From Utricularia gibba (Eukaryota; Streptophyta; Magnoliopsida; Lamiales; Lentibulariaceae), in assembly GCA_002189035.1 (NCBI GenBank), contig NEEC01000452.1:1-27852 (forward strand): 27,852 nt of DNA, given 5' to 3'. Every line of letters begins with the position of its first letter. The stretch's first letter is position 1. Under the pieces are notes generated by a model. That model saw nothing but the letters and a program-made list of their open reading frames with translations, was not told where the DNA came from and did no database searches. Shown here piece after piece: positions 10,178 to 23,543 of the stretch. A program made the translations under genes and the position numbers.

Positions 10178-12938
10178 ATGATCATCTCGAAATCCGAAAT
10201 TTCACATCGTCACATGAAATACATATGTTTTGCATGTCAAAAATCACATTCGCATCGAGTCAGGTGTCCCGAGTCACATTTTCGCGAACGTGGTGGCCAC
10301 TTCGTTGCACATCTGAAGGCTAATATAAGGCAATCTTTCGAGCATTTGTGCCTCCTCGGACGAACAAGTTCTCCACACGAAAAAGACGGCTCGGAACGAG
10401 CTTCGAAATGGTATGCTTTGTGCAACATGACTCATCACCATTTTAAGATATCCACTCGATACCGAAGAGTGCACGAGGCCACCATGAGGTTGTGGCTAGC
10501 CACACACCGATGCATCTTAAATGATCATCTCGAAATCCGAAATTTCACATCGTCCATGAAATACATATGTTTTGCATGTCAAAAATCACATTCGCATCGA
10601 GTCAGGTGTCCGAGTCACATTTTCGCGAACGTGGTGGCCACTTCGTTGCACATCTGAAGGCTAATATAAGGCAATCTTTCGAGCATTTGTGCCTCCTCGG
10701 ACGAACAAGTTCTCACACGAAAAAAGACCGGCTCGGAACGAGCTTCGAAATGGTATGCTTTGTGCAACATGACTCATCACCATTTGTAAGATATCCACTC
10801 GATACCGAAGAGTGCACGAGGCCACCATGAGGTTGTGGCTAGCCACACACCGATGGCATCTTAAATGATCATCTCGAAATCCGAAATTTCACATCGTCAC
10901 ATGAAAACATATGTTTTGCATGTCAAAAATCACATTCGCATCGAGTCAGGTGTCCCGAGTCACATTTTCGCGAACGTGGTGGCCACTTCGTTGCACATCT
11001 GAAGGCTAATATAAGGCAATCTTTCGAGCATTTGTGCCTCCTCGGACGAACAAGTTCTCACACGAAAAAAGACGGCTCGGAACGAGCTTCGAAAATGGTA
11101 TGCTATGTGCAACATGACTCATCACCATTTGTAAGATATCCACTCGATACCGAAGAGTGCACGAGGCCACCATGAGGTTGTGGCTAGCCACACACCATGG
11201 CATCTTAAATGATCATCTCGAAATCCGAAATTTCACATCGTCCATGAAATACATATGTTTTGCATGTCAAAAATCACATTCGCATCGAGTCAGGTGTCCG
11301 AGTCACATTTTCGCGAACGTGGTGGCCACTTCGTTGCACATCTGAAGGCTAATATAAGGCAATCTTTCGAGCATTTGTGCCTCCTCGGACGAACAAGTTC
11401 TCAACACGAAAAAAGACCGGCTCGGAACGAGCTTCGAAATGGTATGCTTTGTGCAACATGACTCATCACCATTTGTAAGATATCCACTCGATACCGAAGA
11501 GTGCACGAGGCCACCATGAGGTTGTGGCTAGCCACACACCGATGGCATCTTAAATGATCATCTCGAAATCCGAAATTTCACATCGTCACATGAAATACAT
11601 ATGTTTTGCATGTCAAAAATCACATTCGCATCGAGTCAGGTGTCCCGAGTCACATTTTCGCGAACGTGGTGGCCACTTCGTTGCACATCTGAAGGCTAAT
11701 ATAAGGCAATCTTTCGAGCATTTGTGCCTCCTCGGACGAACAAGTTCTCCACACGAAAAAAAGACCGGCTCGGAACGAGCTTCGAAATGGTATGCTTTGT
11801 GCAACATGACTCATCACCATTTGTAAGATATCCACTCGATACCGAAGAGTGCACGAGGCCACCATGAGGTTGTGGCTAGCCACACACCGATGGCATCTTA
11901 AATGATCATCTCGAAATCCGAAATTTCACATCGTCGCATGAAATACATATGTTTTGCATGTCAAAAATCACATTCGCATCGAGTCAGGTGTCCGAGTCAC
12001 ATTTTCGCGAACGTGGTGGCCACTTCGTTGCACATCTGAAGGCTAATATAAGGCAATCTTTCGAGCATTTGTGCCTCCTCGGACGAACAAGTTCTCAACA
12101 CGAAAAAGACCGGCTCGGAACGAGCTTCGAAATGGTATGCTTTGTGCAACATGACTCATCACCATTTGTAAGATATCCACTCGATACCGAAGAGTGCACG
12201 AGGCCACCATGAGGTTGTGGCTAGCCACACACCGATGGCATCTTAAATGATCATCTCGAAATCCGAAATTTCACATCGTCACATGAAATACATATGTTTT
12301 GCATGTCAAAAATCACATTCGCATCGAGTCAGGTGTCCTGAGTCACATTTTCGCGAACGTGGTGGCCACTTCGTTGCACATCTGAAGGCTAATATAAGGC
12401 AATCTTTCGAGCATTTGTGCCTCCTCGGACGAACAAGTTCTCCAACACGAAAAAAGACGGCTCGGAACGAGCTTCGAAATGGTATGCTTTGTGCAACATG
12501 ACTCATCACCATTTGTAAGATATCCACTCGATACCGAAGAGTGCACGAGGCCACCATGAGGTTGTGGCTAGCCACACACCGATGGCATCTTAAATGATCA
12601 TCTCGAAATCCGAAATTTCACATCGTCGCATGAAATACATATGTTTTGCATGTCAAAAATCACATTCGCATCGAGTCAGGTGTCCGAGTCACATTTTCGC
12701 GAACGTGGTGGCCACTTCGTTGCACATCTGAAGGCTAATATAAGGCAATCTTTCGAGCATTTGTGCCTCCTCGGACGAACAAGTTCTCAACACGAAAAAA
12801 GACCGGCTCGGAACGAGCTTCGAAATGGTATGCTTTGTGCAACATGACTCATCACCATTTGTAAGATATCCACTCGATACCGAAGAGTGCACGAGGCCAC
12901 CATGAGGTTGTGGCTAGCCACACACCGATGCATCTTAA
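10178..12938 (+). repeat. Dimeric higher-order block 2 (M30-M37)
   Basis: Monomers start at 10178, 10521, 10865, 11209, 11554, 11902, 12247 and 12594. States alternate over eight copies: A-C, del-del, A-C, del-del, A-C, G-del, A-T, G-del. Same-phase copies are 687-693 bp apart. M32 reads CATGAAAACATATG, missing T, and M36 has CTCCAACACG. The first two dimers carry the rarer del-del partner and the next two the G-del partner. Confidence 0.82.
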
Positions 12939-13284
12939 ATGATCATCTCGAAATCCGAAATTTCACATCGTCGCATGAAATACATATGTTTTGCATGTCA
13001 AAAATCACATTCGCATCGAGTCAGGTGTCCCGAGTCACATTTTCGCGAACGTGGTGGCCACTTCGTTGCACATCTGAAGGCTAATATAAGGCAATCTTTC
13101 GAGCATTTGTGCCTCCTCGGACGAACAAGTTCTCAACACGAAAAAAGACGGCTCGGAACGAGCTTCGAAAATGGTATGCTTTGTGCAACATGACTCATCA
13201 CCATTTGTAAGATATCCACTCGATACCGAAGAGTGCACGAGGCCACCATGAGGTTGTGGCTAGCCACACACCGATGGCATCTAA
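12939..13284 (+). repeat. Monomer M38, G-C type, between two alternating blocks
   Basis: This copy is G at site 35 and C at site 93, breaking the phase between alternating blocks. It ends in GGCATCTAAATG, lacking one T, a variant shared with the ends of M18 and M42; in all three cases the next copy is A-C. Confidence 0.85.
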
Positions 13285-15345
13285 ATGATCATCTCGAAAT
13301 CCGAAATTTCACATCGTCACATGAAATACATATGTTTTGCATGTCAAAAATCACATTCGCATCGAGTCAGGTGTCCCGAGTCACATTTTCGCGAACGTGG
13401 TGGCCACTTCGTTGCACATCTGAAGGCTAATATAAGGCAATCTTTCGAGCATTTGTGCCTCCTCGGACGAACAAGTTCTCAACACGAAAAAGACGGCTCG
13501 GAACGAGCTTCGAAATGGTATGCTTTGTGCAACATGACTCATCACCATTTGTAAGATATCCACTCGATACCGAAGAGTGCACGAGGCCACCATGAGGTTG
13601 TGGCTAGCCACACACCGATGGCATCTTAAATGATCATCTCGAAATCCGAAATTTCACATCGTCGCATGAAATACATATGTTTTGCATGTCAAAATCACAT
13701 TCGCATCGAGTCAGGTGTCCGAGTCACATTTTCGCGAACGTGGTGGCCACTTCGTTGCACATCTGAAGGCTAATATAAGGCAATCTTTCGAGCATTTGTG
13801 CCTCCTCGGACGAACAAGTTCTCACACGAAAAAAGACCGGCTCGGAACGAGCTTCGAAATGGTATGCTTTGTGCAACATGACTCATCACCATTTGTAAGA
13901 TATCCACTCGATACCGAAGAGTGCACGAGGCCACCATGAGGTTGTGGCTAGCCACACACCGATGGCATCTTAAATGATCATCTCGAAATCCGAAATTTCA
14001 CATCGTCACATGAAATACATATGTTTTGCATGTCAAAAATCACATTCGCATCGAGTCAGGTGTCCCGAGTCACATTTTCGCGAACGTGGTGGCCACTTCG
14101 TTGCACATCTGAAGGCTAATATAAGGCAATCTTTCGAGCATTTGTGCCTCCTCGGACGAACAAGTTCTCCACACGAAAAAAGACCGGCTCGGAACGAGCT
14201 TCGAAATGGTATGCTTTGTGCAACATGACTCATCACCATTTGTAAGATATCCACTCGATACCGAAGAGTGCACGAGGCCACCATGAGGTTGTGGCTAGCC
14301 ACACACCGATGGCATCTTAAATGATCATCTCGAAATCCGAAATTTCACATCGTCGCATGAAATACATATGTTTTGCATGTCAAAAATCACATTCGCATCG
14401 AGTCAGGTGTCCGAGTCACATTTTCGCGAACGTGGTGGCCACTTCGTTGCACATCTGAAGGCTAATATAAGGCAATCTTTCGAGCATTTGTGCCTCCTCG
14501 GACGAACAAGTTCTCCACACGAAAAAGACCGGCTCGGAACGAGCTTCGAAATGGTATGCTTTGTGCAACATGACTCATCACCATTTGTAAGATATCCACT
14601 CGATACCGAAGAGTGCACGAGGCCACCATGAGGTTGTGGCTAGCCACACACCGATGGCATCTAAATGATTATCTCGAAATCCGAAATTTCACATCGTCAC
14701 ATGAAATACATATGTTTTGCATGTCAAAAATCACATTCGCATCGAGTCAGGTGTCCCGAGTCACATTTTCGCGAACGTGGTGGCCACTTCGTTGCACATC
14801 TGAAGGCTAATATAAGGCAATCTTTCGAGCATTTGTGCCTCCTCGGACGAACAAGTTCTCCACACGAAAAAAGACGGCTCGGAACGAGCTTCGAAATGGT
14901 ATGCTTTGTGCAACATGACTCATCACCATTTGTAAGATATCCACTCGATACCGAAGAGTGCACGAGGCCACCATGAGGTTGTGGCTAGCCACACACCGAT
15001 GCATCTTAAATGATCATCTCGAAATCCGAAATTTCACATCGTCGCATGAAATACATTTGTTTTGCATGTCAAAAAATCACATTCGCATCGAGTCAGGTGT
15101 CCGAGTCACATTTTCGCGAACGTGGTGGCCACTTCGTTGCACATCTGAAGGCTAATATAAGGCAATCTTTCGAGCATTTGTGCCTCCTCGGACGAACAAG
15201 TTCTCCACACGAAAAAGACGGCTCGGAACGAGCTTCGAAATGGTATGCTTTGTGCAACATGACTCATCACCATTTGTAAGATATCCACTCGATACCCACG
15301 AGGCCACCATGAGGTTGTGGCTAGCCACACACCGATGCATCTTAA
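13285..15345 (+). repeat. Dimeric higher-order block 3 (M39-M44)
   Basis: Monomers start at 13285, 13630, 13974, 14321, 14665 and 15010. States are A-C, G-del, A-C, G-del, A-C, G-del; M45 (A-C) continues the phase. M40 has a shorter A run (GTCAAAATC). M43 starts ATGATTATC. M44 is 336 bp: it reads CATTTGTTTTGC, has an extra A in GTCAAAAAATC, and has lost eight bases (GAAGAGTG) at 15291-15300, giving GATACCCACGAGG. The CCACACG form occupies M41-M44 consecutively. Confidence 0.83.
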
Positions 15346-17024
15346 ATGATCATCTCGAAATCGAAATTTCACATCGTCACATGAAATACATATGTTTTGC
15401 ATGTCAAAAATCACATTCGCCGAGTCAGGTGTCCCGAGTCACATTTTCGCGAACGTGGTGGCCACTTCGTTGCATCTGAAGGCTAATATAGGCAATCTTT
15501 CGAGCATTTGTGCCTCTCGGACGAACAAGTTCTCCAACGAAAAATCGGAACGAGCTTCGAAATGGTATGCTTTGTGCAACATGACTCATCACCATTTGTA
15601 AGATATCCACTCGATACCGAAGATGCGAGGCACCATGAGGTTGTGGCTAGCCACACACCGATGCATCTTAAATGATCATCTCGAAATCCGAAATTTCACA
15701 TCGTCACATGAAAATACATATGTTTGCATGTCAAAAATCACATTCGCATCGAGTCAGGTGTCCGAGTCACATTTTCGCGAACGTGGTGGCCACTTCGTTG
15801 CACATCTGAAGGCTAATATAAGGCAATCTTTCGAGCATTTGTGCCTCCTCGGACGAACAAGTTCTCACACGAAAAAAGTCGGAACGAGCTTCGAAATGGT
15901 ATGCTTTGTGCAACATGACTCATCACCATTTGTAAGATATCCACTCGATACCGAAGAGTGCACGAGGCCACCATGAGGTTGTGGCTAGCCACACACCGAT
16001 CATCTAAATGATCATCTCGAAATCCGAAATTTCACATCGTCGCATGAAATACATATGTTTTGCATGTCAAAAATCACATTCGCATCGAGTCAGGTGTCCT
16101 GAGTCACATTTTCGCGAACGTGGTGGCCACTTCGTTGCACATCTGAAGGCTAATATAAGGCAATCTTTCGAGCATTTGTGCCTCCTCGGACGAACAAGTT
16201 CTCACACGAAAAAAGACCGGCTCGGAACGAGCTTCGAAATGGTATGCTTTGTGCAACATGACTCATCACCATTTGTAAGATATCCACTCGATACCGAAGA
16301 GTGCACGAGGCCACCATGAGGTTGTGGCTAGCCACACACATGCATCTTAAATGATCATCTCGAAATCCGAAATCACATCGTCGCATGAAATACACATGTC
16401 AAAAATCACATTCGCATCGAGTCAGGTGTCCGAGTCACATTTTCGCGAACGTGGTGGCCACTTCGTTGCACATCTGAAGGCTAATATAAGGCAATCTTCG
16501 AGCATTTGTGCCTCCTCGGACGAACAAGTTCTCCACACGAAAAAGACCGGCTCGGAACGAGCTTCGAAATGGTATGCTTTGTGCAACATGACTCATCACC
16601 ATTTGTAAGATATCCACTCGATACCGAAGAGTGCACGAGGCCACCATGAGGTTGTGGCTAGCCACACACCGATGCATCTTAAATGATCATCTCGAAATCC
16701 GAAATTTCACATCGTCACATGAAATACATATGTTTTGCATGTCAAAAATCACATTCGCATCGAGTCAGGTGTCCCGAGTCACATTTTCGCGAACGCCCCA
16801 CTTCGTTGCACATCTGAAGGCTAATATAAGGCAATCTTTCGAGCATTTGTGCCTCCTCGGACGAACAAGTTCTCACACGAAAAAAGACCGGCTCGGAACG
16901 AGCTTCGAAATGGTATGCTTTGTGCAACATGACTCATCACCATTTGTAAGATATCCACTCGATACCGAAGAGTGCACGAGGCCACCATGAGGTTGTGGCT
17001 AGCCACACACCGATGGCATCTTAA
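15346..17024 (+). repeat. Junction zone of shortened monomers (M45-M49)
   Basis: Monomers start at 15346 (326 bp, shortest in the window), 15672 (336), 16008 (343), 16351 (332) and 16683 (342). M45 has at least seven separate small deletions, including loss of AT in CGCATCGAG, AC in GCACATCTG, a base in TATAAGG, and about nine bases of the GACCGGCTCGG region. M46 reads CGAAAAAAGTCGGAACG. M47 has CACACATGCATC. M48 has lost nine bases at 16391-16400, removing CATATG. M49 has CC in place of TGGTGG at 16791-16800. The site-93 deletion form last appears in M48, and the T form becomes frequent from M47. Confidence 0.85.
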
Positions 17025-20000
17025 ATGATCATCTCGAAATCCGAAATTTCACATCGTCACATGAAATACATATGTTTTGCATGTCAAAAATCACATTCGC
17101 ATCGAGTCAGGTGTCCTGAGTCACATTTTCGCGAACGTGGTGGCCACTTCGTTGCACATCTGAAGGCTAATATAAGGCAATCTTTCGAGCATTTGTGCCT
17201 CCTCGGACGAACAAGTTCTCAACACGAAAAAGACCGGCTCGGAACGAGCTTCGAAATGGTATGCTTTGTGCAACATGACTCATCACCATTTGTAAGATAT
17301 CCACTCGATACGAAGAGTGCACGAGGCCACCATGAGGTTGTGGCTAGCCACACCGATGGCATCTTAAATGATCATCTCGAAATCCGAAATTTCACATCGT
17401 CGCATGAAATACATATGTTTTGCATGTCAAAAATCACATTCGCATCGAGTCAGGTGTCCTGAGTCACATTTTCGCGAACGTGGTGGCCACTTCGTTGCAC
17501 ATCTGAAGGCTAATATAAGGCAATCTTTCGAGCATTTGTGCCTCCTCGGACGAACAAGTTCTCCACACGAAAAAAGACCGGCTCGGAACGAGCTTCGAAA
17601 TGGTATGCTTTGTGCAACATGACTCATCACCATTTGTAAGATATCCACTCGATACCGAAGAGTGCACGAGGCCACCATGAGGTTGTGGCTAGCCACACAC
17701 CGATGCATCTTAAATGATCATCTCGAAATCCGAAATTTCACATCGTCGCATGAAATACATATGTTTTGCATGTCAAAAATCACATTCGCATCGAGTCAGG
17801 TGTCCTGAGTCACATTTTCGCGAACGTGGTGGCCACTTCGTTGCACATCTGAAGGCTAATATAAGGCAATCTTTCGAGCATTTGTGCCTCCTCGGACGAA
17901 CAAGTTCTCAACACGAAAGAAGACTGGCTCGGAACGAGCTTCGAAACGGTATGCTTGTGCAACATGACTCATCACCATTTGTAAGATATCCACTCGATAC
18001 CGAAGAGTGCACGAGGCCACCATGGGTTGTGCTAGCCACACACCGATGGCATCTTAAATGATCATCTCGAAATCCGAAATTTCACATCGTCGCATGAAAT
18101 ACATATGTTTTGCATGTCAAAAATCACATTCGCATCGAGTCAGGTGTCCCGAGTCACATTTTCGCGAACGTGGTGGCCACTTCGTTGCACATCTGAAGGC
18201 TAATATAAGGCAATCTTTCGAGCATTTGTGCCTCCTCGGACGAACAAGTTCTCAACACGAAAAAGACCGGCTCGGAACGAGCTTCGAAATGGTATGCTTT
18301 GTGCAACATGACTCATCACCATTTTGTAAGATATCCACTCGATACCGAAGAGTGCACGAGGCCACCATGAGGTTGTGGCTAGCCACACACGATGCATCTT
18401 AAATGATCATCTCGAAATCCGAAATTTCACATCGTCGCATGAAATACATATGTTTTGCATGTCAAAAATCACATTCGCATCGAGTCAGGTGTCCCGAGTC
18501 ACATTTTCGCGAACGTGGTGGCCACTTCGTTGCACATCTGAAGGCTAATATAAGGCAATCTTTCGAGCATTTGTGCCTCCTCGGACGAACAAGTTCTCAA
18601 CACGAAAAGACTGGCTCGGAACGAGCTTCGAAACGGTATGCTTTGTGCAACATGACTCATCACCATTTGTAAGATATCCACTCGATACCGAAGAGTGCAC
18701 GAGGCCACCATGAGGTTGTGGCTAGCCACACACCATGGCATCTTAAATGATCATCTCGAAATCCGAAATTTCACATCGTCGCATGAAATACATATGTTTT
18801 GCATGTCAAAAATCACATTCGCATCGAGTCAGGTGTCCCGAGTCACATTTTCGCGAACGTGGTGGCCACTTCGTTGCACATCTGAAGGCTAATATAAGGC
18901 AATCTTTCGAGCATTTGTGCCCTCGGACGAACAAGTTCTCAACACGAAAAAGACTGGCTCGGAACGAGCTTCGAAATGGTATGCTTTGTGCAACATGACT
19001 CATCACCATTTGTAAGATATCCACTCGATACCGAAGAGTGCACGAGGCCACCATGAGGTTGTGGCTAGCCACACACCGATGCATCTTAAATGATCATCTC
19101 GAAATCCGAAATTTCACATCGTCGCATGAAATACATATGTTTTGCATGTCAAAAATCACATTCGCATCGAGTCAGGTGTCCTGAGTCACATTTTCGCGAA
19201 CGTGGTGGCCACTTCGTTGCACATCTGAAGGCTAATATAAGGCAATCTTCGAGCATTTGTGCCTCTCGGACGAACAAGTTCTCACACGAAAAAAGACTAA
19301 ACGAGCTTCGAATGGTATGCTTTGTGCAACATGACTCATCACCATTTGTAAGATATCCACTCGATACCGAAGAGTGCACGAGGCCACCATGAGGTTGTGG
19401 CTAGCCACACACCGATGCATCTTAAATGATCATCTCGAAATCCGAAATTTCACATCGTCCATGAAATACATATGTTTTGCATGTCAAAAATCACATTCGC
19501 ATCGAGTCAGGTGTCCCGAGTCACATTTTCGCGAACGTGGTGGCCACTTCGTTGCACATCTGAAGGCTAATATAAGGCAATCTTCGAGCATTTGTGCCTC
19601 CTCGGACGAACAAGTTCTCACACGAAAAAAGACCGGCTCGGAACGAGCTTCGAAATGGTATGCTTTGTGCAACATGACTCATCACCATTTGTAAGATATC
19701 CACTCGATACCGAAGAGTGCACGAGGCCACCATGAGGTTGTGGCTAGCCACACACCGATGCATCTTAAATGATCATCTCGAAATCCGAAATTTCACATCG
19801 TCGCATGAAATACATATGTTTTGCATGTCAAAAATCACATTCGCATCGAGTCAGGTGTCCTGAGTCACATTTTCGCGAACGTGGTGGCCACTTCGTTGCA
19901 CATCTGAAGGCTAATATAAGGCAATCTTTCGAGCATTTGTGCCTCCTCGGACGAACAAGTTCTCACACGAAAAGACCGGCTCGGAACGAGCTTCGAAATG

Positions 20001-21146
20001 GTATGCTTTGTGCAACATGACTCATCACCATTTGTAAGATATCCACTCGATACCGAAGAGTGCACGAGGCCACCATGAGGTTGTGGCTAGCCACACACCG
20101 ATGGCATCTTAAATGATCATCTCGAAATCCGAAATTTCACATCGTCGCATGAAATACATATGTTTTGCATGTCAAAAATCACATTCGCATCGAGTCAGGT
20201 GTCCTGAGTCACATTTTCGCGAACGTGGTGGCCACTTCGTTGCACATCTGAAGGCTAATATAAGGCAATCTTCGAGCATTTGTGCCTCCTCGGACGAACA
20301 AGTTCTCACACGAAAAAGACCGGCTCGGAACGAGCTTCGAAATGGTATGCTTTGTGCAACATGACTCATCACCATTTGTAAGATATCCACTCGATACCGA
20401 AGAGTGCACGAGGCCACCATGAGGTTGTGGCTAGCCACACACCGATGGCATCTTAAATGATCATCTCGAAATCCGAAATTTCACATCGTCGCATGAAATA
20501 CATATGTTTTGCATGTCAAAAATCACATTCGCATCGAGTCAGGTGTCCTGAGTCACATTTTCGCGAACGTGGTGGCCACTTCGTTGCACATCTGAAGGCT
20601 AATATAAGGCAATCTTTCGAGCATTTGTGCCTCCTCGGACGAACAAGTTCTCAAAACGAAAAAAACGGCTCGGAACGAGCTTCGAAATGGTATGCTTTGT
20701 GCAACATGACTCATCACCATTTGTAAGATATCCACTCGATACCGAAGAGTGCACGAGGCCACCATGAGGTTGTGGCTAGCCACACACCGATGCATCTTAA
20801 ATGATCATCTCGAAATCCGAAATTTCACATCGTCGCATGAAATACATATGTTTTGCATGTCAAAAATCACATTCGCATCGAGTCAGGTGTCCCGAGTCAC
20901 ATTTTCGCGAACGTGGTGGCCACTTCGTTGCACATCTGAAGGCTAATATAAGGCAATCTTTCGAGCATTTGTGCCTCCTCGGACGAACAAGTTCTCCACA
21001 CGAAAAAGACCGGCTCGGAACGAGCTTTCGAAATGGTATGCTTTGTGCAACATGACTCATCACCATTTGTAAGATATCCACTCGATACCGAAGAGTGCAC
21101 GAGGCCACCATGAGGTTGTGGCTAGCCACACACCGATGCATCTTAA
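17025..21146 (+). repeat. Right domain, monomers M50-M61
   Basis: Monomers start at 17025, 17368, 17714, 18058, 18403, 18747, 19090, 19426, 19769, 20113, 20457 and 20801. Site 93 is T in M50-M52, M56 and M58-M60 and C in the rest, with no deletion form. Site 35 is G except A in M50 and deleted in M57. Markers rare in the left domain appear: GACTGG (M52, M54, M55), CAATCTTCGAG (M56, M57, M59) and CGATGC (M51, M53, M55-M57, M60, M61). M52 has CATGGGTTGTGCTAGCC, which breaks the palindrome. M56 has GACTAAACGAGC, losing the GCTCGG arm. M60 has CTCAAAACGAAAAAAACGG. Confidence 0.88.
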
Positions 21147-23543
21147 ATGATCTCTCGAAATCCGAAATTTCACATCGTCACATGAAATACATATGTTTTG
21201 CATGTCAAAAATCACATTCGCATCGAGTCAGGTGTCCCGAGTCACATTTTCGCGAACGTGGTGGCCACTTCGTTGCACATCTGAAGGCTAATATAAGGCA
21301 ATCTTTCGAGCATTTGTGCCCTCGGACGAACAAGTTCTCAACACGAAAAAGACTGGCTCGGAACGAGCTTCGAAACGGTATGCTTGTGCAACATGACTCA
21401 TCACCATTGTAAGATATCCACTCGATACCGAAGAGTGCACGAGGCCACCATGAGGTTGTGGCTAGCCACACACCGATGGCATCTTAAATGATCATCTCGA
21501 AATCCGAAATTTCACATCGTCACATGAAACATATGTTTTGCATGTCAAAAATCACATTCGCATCGAGTCAGGTGTCCCGAGTCACATTTTCGCGAACGTG
21601 GTGGCCACTTCGTTGCACATCTGAAGGCTAATATAAGGCAATCTTTCGAGCATTTGTGCCTCTCGGACGAACAAGTTCTCAACGAAAAAAAGACTGGCTC
21701 GGAACGAGCTTCGAAATGGTATGCTTTGTGCAACATGACTCATCACCATTTGTAAGATATCCACTCGATACCGAAGAGTGCACGAGGCCACCATGAGGTT
21801 GTGGCTAGCCACACACCGATGGCATCTTAAATGATCATCTCGAAATCCGAAATTTCACATCGTCGCATGAAATACATATGTTTTGCATGTCAAAAATCAC
21901 ATTCGCATCGAGTCAGGTGTCCTGAGTCACATTTTCGCGAACGTGGTGGCCACTTCGTTGCACATCTGAAGGCTAATATAAGGCAATCTTTCGAGCATTT
22001 GTGCCTCCTCGGACGAACAAGTTCTCACACGAAAAAAGACCGGCTCGGAACGAGCTTCGAAATGGTATGCTTTGTGCAACATGACTCATCACCATTTGTA
22101 AGATATCCACTCGATACCGAAGAGTGCACGAGGCCACCATGAGGTTGTGGCTAGCCACACACCGATGGCATCTTAAATGATCATCTCGAAATCCGAAATT
22201 TCACATCGTCACATGAAATACATATGTTTTGCATGTCAAAAATCACATTCGCATCGAGTCAGGTGTCCCGAGTCACATTTTCGCGAACGTGGTGGCCACT
22301 TCGTTGCACATCTGAAGGCTAATATAAGGCAATCTTTCGAGCATTTGTGCCTCCTCGGACGAACAAGTTCTCAACACGAAAAAAGACTGGCTCGGAACGA
22401 GCTTCGAAACGGTATGCTATGTGCAACATGACTCATCACCATTTGTAAGATATCCACTCGATACCGAAGAGTGCACGAGGCCACCATGAGGTTGTGGCTA
22501 GCCACACACCGATGGCATCTTAAATGATCATCTCGAAATCCGAAATTTCACATCGTCGCATGAAATACATATGTTTTGCATGTCAAAAATCACATTCGCA
22601 TCGAGTCAGGTGTCCTGAGTCACATTTTCGCGAACGTGGTGGCCACTTCGTTGCACATCTGAAGGCTAATATAAGGCAATCTTTCGAGCATTTGTGCCTC
22701 CTCGGACGAACAAGTTCTCTCACGAAAAAAAGACCGGCTCGGAACGAGCTTCGAAATGGTATGCTTTGTGCAACATGACTCATCACCATTTGTAAGATAT
22801 CCACTCGATACCGAAGAGTGCACGAGGCCACCATGAGGTTGTGGCTAGCCACACACCGATGCATCTTAAAATGATCATCTCGAAATCCGAAATTTCACAT
22901 CGTCGCATGAAATACATATGTTTTGCATGTCAAAAAATTCATCAAGCACCCACAAGAGTCACATTTTCGCGAACGTGGTGGCCACTTCGTTGCACATCTG
23001 AAGGCTAATATAAGGCAATCTTTCGAGCATTTGTGCCCTCGGACGAACAAGTTCTCAACACGAAAAAGACCGGCTCGGAACGAGCTTCGAAACGGTATGC
23101 TTGTGCAACATGACTCATCACCATTTGTAAGATATCCACTCGATACCGAAGAGTGCACGAGGCCACCATGAGGTTGTGCTAGCCACACCCATGGCATCTT
23201 AAATGATCATCTCGAAATCCGAAATTTCACATCGTCGCATGAAATACATATGTTTTGCATGTCAAAAATCACATTCGCATCGAGTCAGGTGTCCCGAGTC
23301 ACATTTTCGCGAACGTGGTGGCCACTTCGTTGCACATCTGAAGGCTAATATAAGGCAATCTTTCGAGCATTTGTGCCCTCGGACGAACAAGTTCTCAACA
23401 CGAAGACCGGCTCGGAACGAGCTTCGAAATGGTATGCTTTGTGCAACATGACTCATCACCATTTGTAAGATATCCACTCGATACCGAAGAGTGCACGAGG
23501 CCACCATGAGGTTGTGGCTAGCCACACACCGATGGCATCTTAA
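21147..23543 (+). repeat. Right domain, monomers M62-M68
   Basis: Monomers start at 21147, 21488, 21831, 22177, 22524, 22871 and 23203. States are A-C, A-C, G-T, A-C, G-T, G-replaced, G-C. M62, M67 and M68 share GTGCCCTCGG. M62 and M67 share GGTATGCTTGTG. M63 has CATGAAACATATG and CTCAACG. M66 has CTCTCACG, and its end has an extra A (TTAAAATG). M67 is 332 bp, carries a foreign-looking 19-base patch (separate entry) and ends with a broken palindrome (TTGTGCTAGCC). M68 has only two A in CGAAGACCGG. Confidence 0.86.
22937..22955 (+). other. Non-satellite 19-base patch inside M67
   Basis: After GCATGTCAAAAA the sequence continues ATTCATCAAGCACCCACAA and then rejoins the satellite at GAGTCACATTTTCGCG. 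In other copies this interval holds about 27 bases, from TCACATTCGC to TGTCCC. I find no match to the 19 bases elsewhere in the monomer. It could be filler DNA from break repair, a small conversion tract from another sequence, or a local assembly error. Confidence 0.7.

Noticed and set aside
15291-16800. Transposon insertion as cause of the irregular zone
   Set aside because: No inserted sequence, terminal repeats or target duplication is seen; the changes are net losses of a few bases each.
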